DNA from: Chryseobacterium sp.
GTDB taxonomy: Bacteria > Bacteroidota > Bacteroidia > Flavobacteriales > Weeksellaceae
NCBI GenBank assembly: GCA_031277615.1
Contig: JAITMC010000013.1
Span: forward strand, 124,001 to 188,000
Reading direction: 5' to 3'
Length of the DNA stretch: 64,000 bases
Numbering within the stretch: the first letter of the stretch is position 1; each line of letters begins with the position of its first letter. The notes beneath the pieces are model-generated. The model ran no database searches and had not been told where the DNA came from. It saw only the letters and a list, made by a program, of their open reading frames with translations. Positions 34,628 through 44,410 of the stretch are shown one piece after another. Made by a program: the position numbers and the translations under genes.

Positions 34628-36064
34628 ATGAGTAAAGAAAGTTACATAGGCGGAGATTATATAGAAACCACCGGCGGTGATAATCTTTCTTTTGCGAAAG
34701 GCAGTATTGTGAATTCTTCGGAAACTCAGTTCCTGCAGAAAGGAGAAAAAGAAGGAGTATCCTATGCTGTGAATCAGGCTGCCCCGTCAATAGGAGATCT
34801 TGATCTGATAAAAGTGGTGATCAATACCTCATATGATGTATGCCATGATGAAGTGACCGGTTTTGATAATTATGAGAACTTCTGGATTTTAGAAGACAAA
34901 GGAAAATATTATCACTGGCTCAACAGCCGCACCAATACCCTGGATAAAAATAAGCCGGATCCGCTGCCTGTTACCCTGGCCGGTACGGATAACTTTATTT
35001 TAAAAGCCACTTTCAAAACCAAAAATCCTATAGAATGCAACATACGCCTGAAAGACACCGATAATAAGTTTGTTTTTCAGCAGCAGAAACATCCGAGGAA
35101 AAATAAGGATGAAGAACATGAAATCACGTTTAGCTGTACAACCAAACCCTATAAAGATACCGCCCGGTATCTGGAAAATTTCACCTTGAATTTTGAGTTT
35201 TCCGAAGATGGAACCAACTGGATCCCGATGAAAAGTGTCCGGTTCTGTCTGTATCTCACCTGGAAAAAACCGTTGTTTTCGACTTTTGATACCGGAAGTG
35301 CAGAAACCATGCAGATCAAATGCAGAGCCAACAGAAATAAAGAAAATATCTGTGAAACATTGCTTTGGCTGGGATGCAAGCCGGGCGGAGCCGTAGTAAC
35401 TGATGACGAAACCATGATCGACAGCATTTTTGATCAGTTCAAATCATTAAAAATTGTTCGGAGAAGAGAGCAGCGATGGCAGGCCGAAGGTCTCGGATAC
35501 TGGCGGAATGCAAGTATGGGAAGCTTTCAGCGGGGCCTGAGAACACTGTTGAGAGATGGCGAAGCAAGATGCGGAGAATGGACCGATTTCTTTCAGCATA
35601 TCCTCCTTACTCAGGGATTACCTGTAGGCAGCGATACCATAGGAATCTGTACGGAAATGGCCGTTACCGATTACTCTTTCCCATCCAATCCTTCTGATCC
35701 CACTGCTTATTCCCAGACGTCAAGTGCCTATAAGCCTGTTCCGATATCTTATCAGTTCGCCGTAAAAAATGCGATACACAGTGATGCATCCAATCCCACT
35801 AAAACCACCGGTGACAGCCCCGGACAGGGAAATCCCAGATCACAGCCTCTGTTTGTGGATCACTACTGGTTTTATTACAACAAAGGAAAACGGTTTTATG
35901 ATGCCTCTTACGGAAAAACCTATAACAGGACAGACAGCACATTGGTAAAATACTGCAGCGATAATCTCAGCAGTGTTTTTATGCTGAATGCCGCAAGAAC
36001 AACCGGAAGTATTGTAACAAGCAACCTTCACAATTACATAAGAGCCACTAAGAATTTATTCTGA
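34628..36064 (+). CDS. papain/transglutaminase-like T6SS effector
   Basis: A 478-residue protein. The N-terminus (MSKESYIGGDYIETTGGDN) is shared with the amidase effector and partly with the lipase-like one. Residues about 80-240 look like beta-sandwich (FILKATFKTKNPIECNIRLKD). The C-terminal part carries ARCGEW (Cys315), DHYWFYY (His412) and YDASYG (Asp425), the order of a transglutaminase/papain-fold cysteine hydrolase. Such folds include proteases, amidases and transglutaminases; the target could be peptidoglycan peptide or protein. The following lipoprotein overlaps its stop (TGATG), supporting an effector-immunity pair. Confidence 0.75.
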   Translation: MSKESYIGGDYIETTGGDNLSFAKGSIVNSSETQFLQKGEKEGVSYAVNQAAPSIGDLDLIKVVINTSYDVCHDEVTGFDNYENFWILEDKGKYYHWLNSRTNTLDKNKPDPLPVTLAGTDNFILKATFKTKNPIECNIRLKDTDNKFVFQQQKHPRKNKDEEHEITFSCTTKPYKDTARYLENFTLNFEFSEDGTNWIPMKSVRFCLYLTWKKPLFSTFDTGSAETMQIKCRANRNKENICETLLWLGCKPGGAVVTDDETMIDSIFDQFKSLKIVRRREQRWQAEGLGYWRNASMGSFQRGLRTLLRDGEARCGEWTDFFQHILLTQGLPVGSDTIGICTEMAVTDYSFPSNPSDPTAYSQTSSAYKPVPISYQFAVKNAIHSDASNPTKTTGDSPGQGNPRSQPLFVDHYWFYYNKGKRFYDASYGKTYNRTDSTLVKYCSDNLSSVFMLNAARTTGSIVTSNLHNYIRATKNLF

Positions 36065-37152
36065 TGAAAAACAGCATTTTAATATTGGTAATGTCTTTCT
36101 TTTCTTTAACATCTTCATGTAAAGGACAGAATAATAATAAAATATATGAAAATAAAATGGAAATAATATATGAAAAACCACTTGGGGACTTCTCCATCCG
36201 GCTGGTAAGAAATGTTACCGCCGACAAAGTGGATTGGGAAACTTTATATATTAAAAATGATACAAAAAAAATAATATCCAATGATAAAGCAGAGAAAAAT
36301 GCCGGCTGGAAACTTCAGGAAGAACGTGGTGAAAGCCCTGTTGATCTCTATAATATTGCAGGAACATTCTACGACCGTAAAGATAAATCACTGTATTTGA
36401 TCTGTAACCGTTTCGGTGAAGTTATTCTGAATAAATATGCTTTTGAAAAAGACACCTTTGTAAAAAAAGAAGCTAAAGTACTGGCGAAATATCTGGTGAG
36501 TGGCGGATTTGGAAAAGCCATCAATACCGCTGATATTATTAAGGTAAAAGATAAAATATACTTTACACTTACCGTGGGTCAAAGTGGAATAAAGAAACCT
36601 ACCCAGGTCTTTACCTTTAATCCGGCAAGTCTGAATTCATTAAAAAAAATAGAGTTCAGCACGCCTTCAAAAACAGTAAAAACAGTTTACATCAATGAAT
36701 TCGGAACATCGATATATGAACAGGAAAAGGACAATGCGGAAAAGAAAGAAATCATTACTCTTTTAAAAAACAATCTGAACCGCCAATACTTTTTTATCAG
36801 CATGCCGGGAGATTCGGAACAGTACGAAGCAAAATCTGCGGAACTGCATGATTACGGGATTGCCAGCTATAATCTTTTCCTGAAGGAAGATTCAGAAGGG
36901 AAAGCAGAACCGGATCCCGAAAAAATGGAAAAAGCAGGAACTTACATCAACGAAATGCTGAAGTCCATCCATCCGGGTGATAACAAAAACAGGACATTGG
37001 CAGGCTATTTATACGATAATGCACAGGAGAATATTTTATATTTCCTGACCGAGGAAAACGGAATCATAGAAATCATCAGGTATAACAACTATACCGGCGA
37101 CTGGCTGTTGGGAAGCTATGCTGAAAAGAATCCTGATGCCATCAAACAGTAA
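36064..37152 (+). CDS. putative immunity lipoprotein for the cysteine-hydrolase effector
   Basis: A 362-residue lipoprotein (lipobox SSC, about residue 20) whose ATG overlaps the effector stop by one base. The beta-rich body (DIIKVKDKIYFTLTVGQ, ENILYFLTEENGIIEIIRYN) could be a propeller-like fold. It is followed by the amidase effector after 24 nt. Confidence 0.68.
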   Translation: MKNSILILVMSFFSLTSSCKGQNNNKIYENKMEIIYEKPLGDFSIRLVRNVTADKVDWETLYIKNDTKKIISNDKAEKNAGWKLQEERGESPVDLYNIAGTFYDRKDKSLYLICNRFGEVILNKYAFEKDTFVKKEAKVLAKYLVSGGFGKAINTADIIKVKDKIYFTLTVGQSGIKKPTQVFTFNPASLNSLKKIEFSTPSKTVKTVYINEFGTSIYEQEKDNAEKKEIITLLKNNLNRQYFFISMPGDSEQYEAKSAELHDYGIASYNLFLKEDSEGKAEPDPEKMEKAGTYINEMLKSIHPGDNKNRTLAGYLYDNAQENILYFLTEENGIIEIIRYNNYTGDWLLGSYAEKNPDAIKQ

Positions 37153-37176
37153 AATAAAAGATAAAACCAGTAAACC

Positions 37177-38487
37177 ATGAGTAAGGAAAGTTATATAGGC
37201 GGAGATTATATCGAAACCACCGGTGGAGACAATCTTACTTTTGCCAAAGGAAATATTGTTAATTCTTCAGAAAAGCAGTTTACCCAGGAAGGAGCAGACG
37301 GGGTTATTTACGGTACCAACGGAGATCCGGTAAATATTACGTCACCTGCCGTCCTGGATGCCTATGTGGCCAGGCTTGAAGATAAAAACTATGTCAAAAT
37401 AAACTCCGCTACCGTAGGAGATACCGTATATATTGTGGTAAAAACCATAGGATTGGCCGGTAAACAGATACTGGTTAACCTGAAAGACAAGGACGGTATT
37501 CTGGGAAAACCTAATGAGATCGTAGACCTGATGCAGGATGATAAGGATGTCCAGGGATTGCTTTCCGCAACAGTAGATAAAGACGGGCAGGCAGTCTATA
37601 AAATAAAACTGCAGCCTTCTGCGGAAACCAAAGACATTGAAGATTGGGGAACTAAGATCAATGCTGCCAAAGAGAAAAAAGTGAAAACCTCCATTTTGGT
37701 GGATGCCGACAAGCATAATCCCGGGGTAGAAATCATCTATATGGGGAAAAATGCAAAAGAACATGAAAATGACTCCCAGACAGCTGCCAAACCCAATTAC
37801 TGGCTTGATGAAAACGGAAAATGGTTTGAAATCAAATATTGCGAATGCAGTACCTATTCCATCGAGAAAGATCAGCTGAAAGGCCCGAATGTTGTTTATA
37901 CAAAAACAGGAAGTAAAGTAAAAGGAAATGCAGGAATCCAGAAAGTGATAGCCATTGTTCTGCACAGGACCATCGGTTCATCCATTGCCGGGGCCATCGC
38001 CCATTCAAAAGGGACTCATTTTTATGTGGAAGGAGCCCGGGGAACAGACGGGGAAATATTCCAGCCTATTAAACTGGATCAGTATTCCAACCATATCATG
38101 AATGAAACAGCCAGAACAGCCCATATGCAGATTCAGACAGAAAATTCCGTCGGCATAGAAGTGATAGGAATGGCGTATTATAAAGTAGGAAAAGATCTGT
38201 ACACCGTTTATGACACCAAAGTAAAAGACCCGGATTCCGTGAAGCTGACCGGTTCATTCAAAGGACAGCGCATGATTAAAGGAAAATGGACTGATGACGA
38301 TATTTACTGGGATCAGCTCACCACAGCACAGATTAAATCGGTAAAATGTATCGTGGTGGGCCTGATGAAAAAATACAACCTGAAGAAAGAAGATATTTAT
38401 ACCCATGAAGAAATGCAGTCTAAAACAGCCGGCGAAGGTCAGGTGGTAAAAGATGCCGTATTTTCATTATTAAACGAGTGCTTATGA
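37177..38487 (+). CDS. N-acetylmuramoyl-L-alanine amidase (amidase_2) T6SS effector
   Basis: A 436-residue protein with the shared N-terminus (MSKESYIGGDYIETTGGDN) and an immunoglobulin-like linker (about 65-155). The C-terminal third is amidase_2/PGRP-like: IAIVLHRTIGSS (His263, likely zinc ligand), GIEVIG (Glu328) and YTHEEMQSKTAGEG (His410, with the K/GEG loop). It should cut the bond between MurNAc and the stem peptide in the periplasm of the target cell. The gene overlaps the next by four bases (ATGA), typical of a toxin-immunity pair. Confidence 0.82.
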   Translation: MSKESYIGGDYIETTGGDNLTFAKGNIVNSSEKQFTQEGADGVIYGTNGDPVNITSPAVLDAYVARLEDKNYVKINSATVGDTVYIVVKTIGLAGKQILVNLKDKDGILGKPNEIVDLMQDDKDVQGLLSATVDKDGQAVYKIKLQPSAETKDIEDWGTKINAAKEKKVKTSILVDADKHNPGVEIIYMGKNAKEHENDSQTAAKPNYWLDENGKWFEIKYCECSTYSIEKDQLKGPNVVYTKTGSKVKGNAGIQKVIAIVLHRTIGSSIAGAIAHSKGTHFYVEGARGTDGEIFQPIKLDQYSNHIMNETARTAHMQIQTENSVGIEVIGMAYYKVGKDLYTVYDTKVKDPDSVKLTGSFKGQRMIKGKWTDDDIYWDQLTTAQIKSVKCIVVGLMKKYNLKKEDIYTHEEMQSKTAGEGQVVKDAVFSLLNECL

Positions 38488-39137
38488 GAAACTTATTATT
38501 GATCTTATTTACTTCCGTCCTTTTTTCAGGATGTGGCTCATTACAGGGACAGAATAAAGACGTACAGCAGTTTGTGAAAAAAGTGGTACAGACCTATAAT
38601 GAAAAAAACTCAGAGAAATTTAACCAGTTAATTCATAAAAATACTGGATTAACCTTTATTACCACTATCGGCACCAACAACACATGGTTTAAAGTTTCAA
38701 AAGTATGCCTCGATAAAAAATGTCTGGACAGCGGGATGGCAGAATCTGCGGGAGTTCCTTACCAGTCTCTTCTTGAAGGTTACAAAACCGGTGATCTGAA
38801 TACCAATGCCATTGAATTCACTGAAAAGCCTTATTTTGAATGCGATAAGGTTGAAAAACAAGGCATTTTTGTCGCTTCAGAAAACAAATTTCACGCATTG
38901 TCGGAATCCATCAATTTCTTCCTCGGACATGCCCCCGATATCCTTGGCGAAGAGCTGGAACCGAAGAAAAAAAACGAACTGGTAAAAGACCTGGAAAAGT
39001 ATAAAAAAATAGAAACCAAAAGCCGCAGGGTAACAGTGAACAGCAAAGACGGAACCTTTATTTTTTATATTACCAATATCGATGGAAAGTGGTTTCTGAC
39101 TGTCCTGGATTTTGCCTCTGGGGATTGCAGTGTTTAG
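38484..39137 (+). CDS. putative immunity lipoprotein for the amidase effector
   Basis: A 217-residue lipoprotein from the ATG at 38484, with lipobox FSGC (the in-frame GTG at 38478 gives no better signal). It has Cys in the CLDKKCLD region and an NTF2-like start (QFVKKVVQTYNEKNSEKFNQLI). It probably sits in the periplasm and neutralises the amidase. It is followed by 298 bases without a gene, containing a flavobacterial intergenic repeat (see 39170). Confidence 0.72.
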   Translation: MRNLLLILFTSVLFSGCGSLQGQNKDVQQFVKKVVQTYNEKNSEKFNQLIHKNTGLTFITTIGTNNTWFKVSKVCLDKKCLDSGMAESAGVPYQSLLEGYKTGDLNTNAIEFTEKPYFECDKVEKQGIFVASENKFHALSESINFFLGHAPDILGEELEPKKKNELVKDLEKYKKIETKSRRVTVNSKDGTFIFYITNIDGKWFLTVLDFASGDCSV

Positions 39138-39169
39138 ACAATCAATCTATCCGATCATTACTCTGTTTA

Positions 39170-39262
39170 TGGTTAAAAGTGTTTCCCACAGATTCTACTG
39201 ATCTTTTGGGTTGTTTTCTCGCGGATTTTGCAAATTGAGCAGATTTATTCATCAATAAAATC
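39170..39262 (-). repeat. intergenic repeat fragment (CACAGATT family), reverse orientation
   Basis: CACAGATT, then ...CTCGCGGATTTTGC... and AGCAGATTT read as the reverse of the ATCTGTG/CGCGAGA tracts at 43985 and 62310. No gene found in 39138-39435. Confidence 0.45.
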
Positions 39263-39435
39263 ATAGATTTTTATACTTCTGTGAACTTCTTTACGCAATA
39301 CATTTAACTTAAAAATTATTAAGTATATCCTTTTGTACAGTTTTGATGCTGCCATCAGAACATTCATGATGGGTTCGTTTGGTACCATTAAATAAAAGTG
39401 TAATTTTAAAACATAATTATAAAACTAAGCGATCC

Positions 39436-40107
39436 ATGAACAAAGTCACCAATCAGTTAAAATATCTTTCAAAATTATCAGCAACATTTCTTTTCAGCCT
39501 ATTGAAGATTTATGGAATAGGAATACTTTCCACGGTGATTGTTATGGTAGCAGGAATTTATATATTGTCCGCAAGTTTTGGAAATGGCTTGGGACACAGT
39601 GGAGCCTACCTGTTTATTGTAGCTGCTGTTACTACAAAGCCTGTTTCTGCCAGCCTTTTCTTTTTACTGATGATTGCCGCGCCATTCGCTATCGGTATTT
39701 TTGCTACAAAATATGCGATGTCCAATGTCATCAGCAGACTGGTGAAAGACCATTCCGAAACCCTGCTGATTCCGGCTATTGATAAAGTAATGGATAAATT
39801 CAGATCCGGACAGCCCGCTGTCATCCGGAACAGTGCAGATTATGCTCTGGTTAAGATTCAGCTGATCAATGAATTCAAAAACAGTTCGGAAAACAAAATA
39901 ATAAAACGGATTCTGAGCTATGCCTTAAAGAAAATGAGCTTCGATGAACTGGATCTCAAAGGTGGAAATGCCAATTTTTATGACCTGATCAAAACAAAAC
40001 TGATCGAAAAACTGCACGAACTGGCAGAACCTTCAGCCATGATCTTTTATATTTTTATAGGATTGCAGTGGCTAAGCCTTGCACTCATGTATTTTATGAA
40101 TATTTAA
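39436..40107 (+). CDS. membrane protein of unknown function near ClpV
   Basis: A 223-residue protein (ATG at 39436) with three predicted membrane helices: about 25-48, 62-86 and 198-221, and an intervening cytoplasmic-looking helical region. It is alone between the effector module and clpV. Its shape is compatible with a T6SS membrane component such as TssN, but length and topology do not settle this, so it is left unassigned. Confidence 0.55.
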   Translation: MNKVTNQLKYLSKLSATFLFSLLKIYGIGILSTVIVMVAGIYILSASFGNGLGHSGAYLFIVAAVTTKPVSASLFFLLMIAAPFAIGIFATKYAMSNVISRLVKDHSETLLIPAIDKVMDKFRSGQPAVIRNSADYALVKIQLINEFKNSSENKIIKRILSYALKKMSFDELDLKGGNANFYDLIKTKLIEKLHELAEPSAMIFYIFIGLQWLSLALMYFMNI

Positions 40108-40214
40108 TCGTTACCTTCTTTACGGCTAAAATTCTCTCTAACGGCGATGTACAGCCCGTTGGACATCCTGCAAAAAGGATTACATCTCTAATAAAAGAAT
40201 TACCTATCTTTATC

Positions 40215-40247
40215 CTTGTATACATTTGTATAAAAAAGATATATTTG
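40215..40247 (+). promoter_or_regulatory. promoter upstream of clpV
   Basis: CTTG (40215-40218), 21 bases, TATATTTG (40240-40247), matching the Bacteroidota consensus except for the first T. The clpV ATG is about 119 bases downstream, leaving a long leader in which nothing else is recognised. Confidence 0.45.
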
Positions 40248-40365
40248 TAAATAAGTATCTTTTGACAGATGATACGGGCTGAGGATAACGTCCACGGCCC
40301 TAAACACCAAATAATCTGAAAGAATTAAAAAGAACACAGACATATTAATATAAGAAAAATTATAA

Positions 40366-42861
40366 ATGGGAGTACTAGTAACCAACGAAACAGTAAAACA
40401 GCTATTTCATATTGCTCAGTCGATAGCGAAGGAAAACTATAACGGAACCTACGGAGGGCCGCACATTCTGCAGGCCTTGATGCATAAAGATATCGGACTC
40501 AATGAATTTCTCAAAAGCATCGATAAAGATCCGGGTTATTTTTACGAATGGGCAGACGTCCGTATCGAAGATTATCCCAAAACCAGCCATCTTCCGGATG
40601 AGGTGCGCCAGGATGAAAGCGTAGATACCCTTATTGAAGAAGCAGATGATATCCGTTTAAAATTAGGACTGGATGAAGTTACCCCAATCTGCATTCTTAC
40701 CGCAATCGTAAAGCCACAGGTTGCCTTTTCACTTCAGCAGTTGAAATCACTGCCGTTGAGAGAACATGAAATATTCAACCTGTACAGAAAAGATACCCCT
40801 TTTGCCGTATCGGAAGACGGTGATTTCTCATCCCTTTTCTCCAATGGAGCCGATTTTACAGATGCTTCATTTCCGTCCATTAAAAACTATTGTGTAGACC
40901 GGACAGCACAGGCCAGAAAAGGTGACCTTGAAAATATTATAGGAAGAGATAAAGAACTCAGAATGCTTGTTGAAATCCTTTGCCGCAGAAGCAAACCGAA
41001 TGTGATTATCATCGGTGAGCCCGGAGTGGGGAAAACAGCTTTAGTGGAAGGTTTTGCTATTGAAATTATCAAAGGAAACGTTCCCGAGATGCTTAAAAAT
41101 GCAACCCTTCTGGAACTTGATACGGGAGCCCTTTTGGCCGGAACCTCTTACAAAGGAGAAATTGAAGACCGCCTGAAAAAAGTGATCAACGAGTGCAAAA
41201 AAATAGAAAAGGCAGTCCTTTTCATTGATGAGATCCATACCCTTTTAGACCCGAAAGGAAGCATCGGAAATGTTGCCAACCTTCTGAAACCGGAGCTGGC
41301 AAGAGGTGAAATTACCGTAATCGGTGCTACCACCCAGGAAGAATACAGAAAAATCATTGAACCGGAACAGGCATTCAACCGCCGTTTTGAAGTCCTTACC
41401 GTGAATGAACCGGATGAGCAGACCTGCGTTAAAATGATCGATGTACTTCTGGAAGGATATAAAAAACACCACGGAATTGAAGTGGAGAAAAAAGCCCTTC
41501 CCGAATGTGTACGTTTAGCAAAAAGATATGCCAAAGGCAAAAAACTGCCGGATGCGGCAATCGACCTGTTAGACAGAACCATGGCAGCCATTAAAATGCT
41601 GGACGAACTTTCAGAAAAAGAGCTGGAAAGCTGGAAAGAAAGCTATGAAGCCATTCTGAAAGAAGAATACGAAGACAGCAAACATCAGGCAGATGAACTG
41701 ATCTGGACGTACAACCTGCTGAGAGATAAAATAAGCCCGATTTTATGGGGATCCCTGAGCGAACAGCCCGCACTGGACAATGCTATGCCGGTAGATCAGA
41801 TTCATACAATCATTGATGATACCTATGCTGAACTCGTACAGCATGCAGCCAAAAAAAGAGAAAAAGTAGACCGCCTGGAACTCGCAGCAGTGATGGCGGC
41901 AAAAACCAATATTCCGATCGGAAAAATCCAGGCTCAGGAAAAGGAAAAACTTCTGAATATGGAATCGATGCTGATGAACAGAGTCGTAGGACAGGATCAT
42001 GCCCTGAAGATCCTTTCAGATGCTATCGTAGAAAACCGAAGCGGACTGAACAAACCGGGACAGCCTATCGGATCATTCTTCCTGCTGGGACCTACCGGAA
42101 CCGGGAAAACCGAGCTGGCAAAATCAATGGCCGAGTTGCTTTTCAACGACGAAAAAGCAATGGTTCGTTTCGATATGTCCGAATTTAAAGAAGAACATTC
42201 CGCAGCCCTGTTATACGGAGCGCCTCCGGGATATGTAGGATATGAAGAAGGAGGGATGCTGGTCAACAAAATCAGGCAGCAGCCTTATACCGTAGTCCTG
42301 TTTGATGAGATCGAAAAAGCTCACCATTCCGTTTTTGATGTATTCCTGCAGATCATGGATGAAGGAAAAGTTCATGATAAATTAGGCAAAGAAGGAGACT
42401 TCAGCAATGCCCTGATATTATTCACCTCCAATATCGGAAGTGAAGAGATCGTTAAACAGTTTGAAGAAGGGAAAATCCCTGAATCATCTTCACTCATGCA
42501 GATCATGTCCAATTCCGGAAGATTCAGACCCGAATTCCTCGCGAGGATTACCGAGATCATTCCTTTCGCACCAATCACAGAATCTATTGCCGAAAGAATT
42601 TTCAATATTCAGCTGAAATCACTTCATGCCTCTCTCACAAGATTGGGAATGGCTTTGAAGATCAGCGACGAAGCCGTGAAAAATCTTGCATTAGGCGGTT
42701 TCAGCAGCAAATACGGAGCAAGACAGATCTCCGGAGTGATCCGTGCCCAGCTGGCAAGACCGATTTCCAAAATGATCGTGAGAGAAGAAGTGAAAACCGG
42801 GCAGACCATCTTTGTAGACTGGAATAAAGACGAAGAAAAACTAAGCTGGAAAGTAGAGTAG
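40366..42861 (+). CDS. tssH: T6SS ATPase TssH (ClpV)
   Basis: An 831-residue ClpB-type AAA+ protein with two ATPase rings. The Walker A motifs are GEPGVGKT (217-224) and GPTGTGKT (575-582), with Walker B LFIDEIHTL and LFDEIEKA. An N-domain (1-160) and a short middle domain precede D2. ClpV disassembles the contracted sheath. It is called ClpV rather than ClpB because of the position within the T6SS region and its N-domain; a phylogeny would settle this. Its neighbour is a lytic transglycosylase. Confidence 0.88.
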   Translation: MGVLVTNETVKQLFHIAQSIAKENYNGTYGGPHILQALMHKDIGLNEFLKSIDKDPGYFYEWADVRIEDYPKTSHLPDEVRQDESVDTLIEEADDIRLKLGLDEVTPICILTAIVKPQVAFSLQQLKSLPLREHEIFNLYRKDTPFAVSEDGDFSSLFSNGADFTDASFPSIKNYCVDRTAQARKGDLENIIGRDKELRMLVEILCRRSKPNVIIIGEPGVGKTALVEGFAIEIIKGNVPEMLKNATLLELDTGALLAGTSYKGEIEDRLKKVINECKKIEKAVLFIDEIHTLLDPKGSIGNVANLLKPELARGEITVIGATTQEEYRKIIEPEQAFNRRFEVLTVNEPDEQTCVKMIDVLLEGYKKHHGIEVEKKALPECVRLAKRYAKGKKLPDAAIDLLDRTMAAIKMLDELSEKELESWKESYEAILKEEYEDSKHQADELIWTYNLLRDKISPILWGSLSEQPALDNAMPVDQIHTIIDDTYAELVQHAAKKREKVDRLELAAVMAAKTNIPIGKIQAQEKEKLLNMESMLMNRVVGQDHALKILSDAIVENRSGLNKPGQPIGSFFLLGPTGTGKTELAKSMAELLFNDEKAMVRFDMSEFKEEHSAALLYGAPPGYVGYEEGGMLVNKIRQQPYTVVLFDEIEKAHHSVFDVFLQIMDEGKVHDKLGKEGDFSNALILFTSNIGSEEIVKQFEEGKIPESSSLMQIMSNSGRFRPEFLARITEIIPFAPITESIAERIFNIQLKSLHASLTRLGMALKISDEAVKNLALGGFSSKYGARQISGVIRAQLARPISKMIVREEVKTGQTIFVDWNKDEEKLSWKVE

Positions 42862-42944
42862 ATCAAATAGAGCAGATTGCCTCTCCGGCATTTCTGCCTT
42901 TTTACTTCTTTACCTTTTCAATGATAAATTGTAAAGCAATTAAA

Positions 42945-43820
42945 ATGAAAACTGTATTCAAAAACATCTTTGCAGCATTACTCCTGACAGGAACAGCCGT
43001 TTCGGTAAGCGGGCAGTTTCTTGCCGCTTCCGATACCTCGGAAAGCAGTGTGAAGAAATACCAGGGAATCATTAACGCCAACAGGGAAACTGTTAAATAT
43101 ATTGAGTATTCACTGGTACAAAAAGGCCTTCCCAAGCATCTGAGAAACCTGGCGATGATAGAATCTCATTTTAACGAGAATAGTACCTCCGGAGCCGGAG
43201 CGGTAGGCGTATGGCAGTTTATGACCGCCCATGCCAACCAGTACGGTCTTACCGGTGAGGCCCGCACAGATAAGTATAAAAGTACAAGAACAGCCGTGAT
43301 TTCCCTGGCCAATCTCTATAAAAAGTACGACAACTGGGTAACGGTTGTAGCTGCTTATAACTGTGGTGAAGGAAATATTGCCAAAGCCATGCAGGCAGCC
43401 GGATCCACTCAGTACCACGAGTTTTCAAGATTTTTGCCGGCGGAAACTATTAATCACGTTAAAAAATACCTGAACGCGTGCTATGCAACAGGTGAGCTGG
43501 AAAGTGTCTTAACTAACTACAACGCTTCACGCATCAATAAAATTTTCTTTACAGAAGGAGGCTCCCAGAGAAATATCGGAGTTTCTCTGGCTGAAACAGA
43601 TATCAATGCAGGCTTTAGCCTTAATGTTATTGCAGACGAGCTGAAAGTAGATATGGATAAAATCCTTTCATGGAATCCCGGAATCGTAGAAGAACTGCAG
43701 AAAACCGGAGAAAGTTCCCTTTATCTGCCCACCGACCTGATGCCGGATTTTCTTTTAAGAAAAAACAAGATTCTTTCCCGCTCCATCAGAGAAGGAAACA
43801 AAATGCAGCAACAGCAATAG
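42945..43820 (+). CDS. lytic transglycosylase (SLT domain) with C-terminal LysM-like region
   Basis: A 291-residue protein (ATG at 42945) with a signal peptide (cleavage near VSGQF). The SLT domain holds AMIESHFNENS (catalytic Glu73) and GVWQFMTAHANQYGL, then VAAYNCGEGN. The C-terminus (SLNVIADELKVDMDKILSWNP) resembles one LysM motif. Such enzymes cut peptidoglycan glycan strands. Next to clpV it may open the cell wall for the T6SS complex, although a separate housekeeping role is possible. Confidence 0.85.
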   Translation: MKTVFKNIFAALLLTGTAVSVSGQFLAASDTSESSVKKYQGIINANRETVKYIEYSLVQKGLPKHLRNLAMIESHFNENSTSGAGAVGVWQFMTAHANQYGLTGEARTDKYKSTRTAVISLANLYKKYDNWVTVVAAYNCGEGNIAKAMQAAGSTQYHEFSRFLPAETINHVKKYLNACYATGELESVLTNYNASRINKIFFTEGGSQRNIGVSLAETDINAGFSLNVIADELKVDMDKILSWNPGIVEELQKTGESSLYLPTDLMPDFLLRKNKILSRSIREGNKMQQQQ

Positions 43821-43848
43821 ACCGTTATTGATCTTAAACATACAAAAA

Positions 43849-43882
43849 ACAGCCGTCTTTACTAAAGTACGGCTGTTTTTTT
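43849..43882 (+). terminator. terminator after the lytic transglycosylase gene
   Basis: ACAGCCGT (43849-43856) pairs with ACGGCTGT (43869-43876), followed by a T run. Confidence 0.85.
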
Positions 43883-43984
43883 ATGTCAGCACAAGAAATG
43901 AAGAAGCCTTCACTTCGGATAAGTTTATATTATCAACTTTGTTGATTCGTCTAAGCGTATGGATAAGTTACTGTATCATCAACG

Positions 43985-44060
43985 TCATCTGTGAAATCTG
44001 CGCGGGAAAATATACACCAACATCTGTGAAATTTGGGGAATCTGTGGGAAATTTTTTAAT
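43985..44060. repeat. intergenic repeat with ATCTGTGAAAT motifs
   Basis: CATCTGTGAAAT, CTGCGCGGGAAAAT and ATCTGTGGGAAATTTTT in the spacer before the second tssD copy. The same words recur at 62310-62550. The rest of 43883-44325 has no recognisable gene. Confidence 0.5.
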
Positions 44061-44325
44061 CCCAAAAGATTCGACAAATCTAAAAGTAACCAAAGGATTG
44101 ATAATCATCTATACATTTTTTTTCGAATAAAACTTAAACAAGCTCTAAAAACAAAATTTTTTAAAAGTCAATAATACCTGCGATCAGCTGTTAAAGACAT
44201 CTTAAAAAAAGCTAAAAAATCTTAATATCTCTCTGTGTTGTGTAAAAATACCTTGTTTTTCTAAATCTTATCTTGTTTTTAAGTTGTTGAAAATCAATTA
44301 TTTATATTTATCGTTAAATCAAAAA

Positions 44326-44361
44326 TCGTAGAATTACGACATGAAATCGTAGAACTACTAC
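44326..44361 (+). promoter_or_regulatory. T6SS operator, copy 2
   Basis: Box 1 TCGTAGAATTACGAC (44326-44340) and box 2 TCGTAGAACTACTAC (44347-44361), 21 bp apart. Box 2 starts exactly 64 bp before the -7 element of tssD copy 2. Confidence 0.85.
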
Positions 44362-44410
44362 AATTTTTCAGATTTATAGTGAAAAGCTTTTTTTTAAGAA
44401 AAGGACGTTC

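Noticed and set aside
39436-40107. TssN candidate
   Set aside because: Three helices and 223 residues do not clearly match; kept as an unassigned membrane protein.
40366-42861. ClpB rather than ClpV
   Set aside because: The protein lies inside the T6SS region and has a short middle domain by eye; ClpV is preferred, though without a phylogeny.
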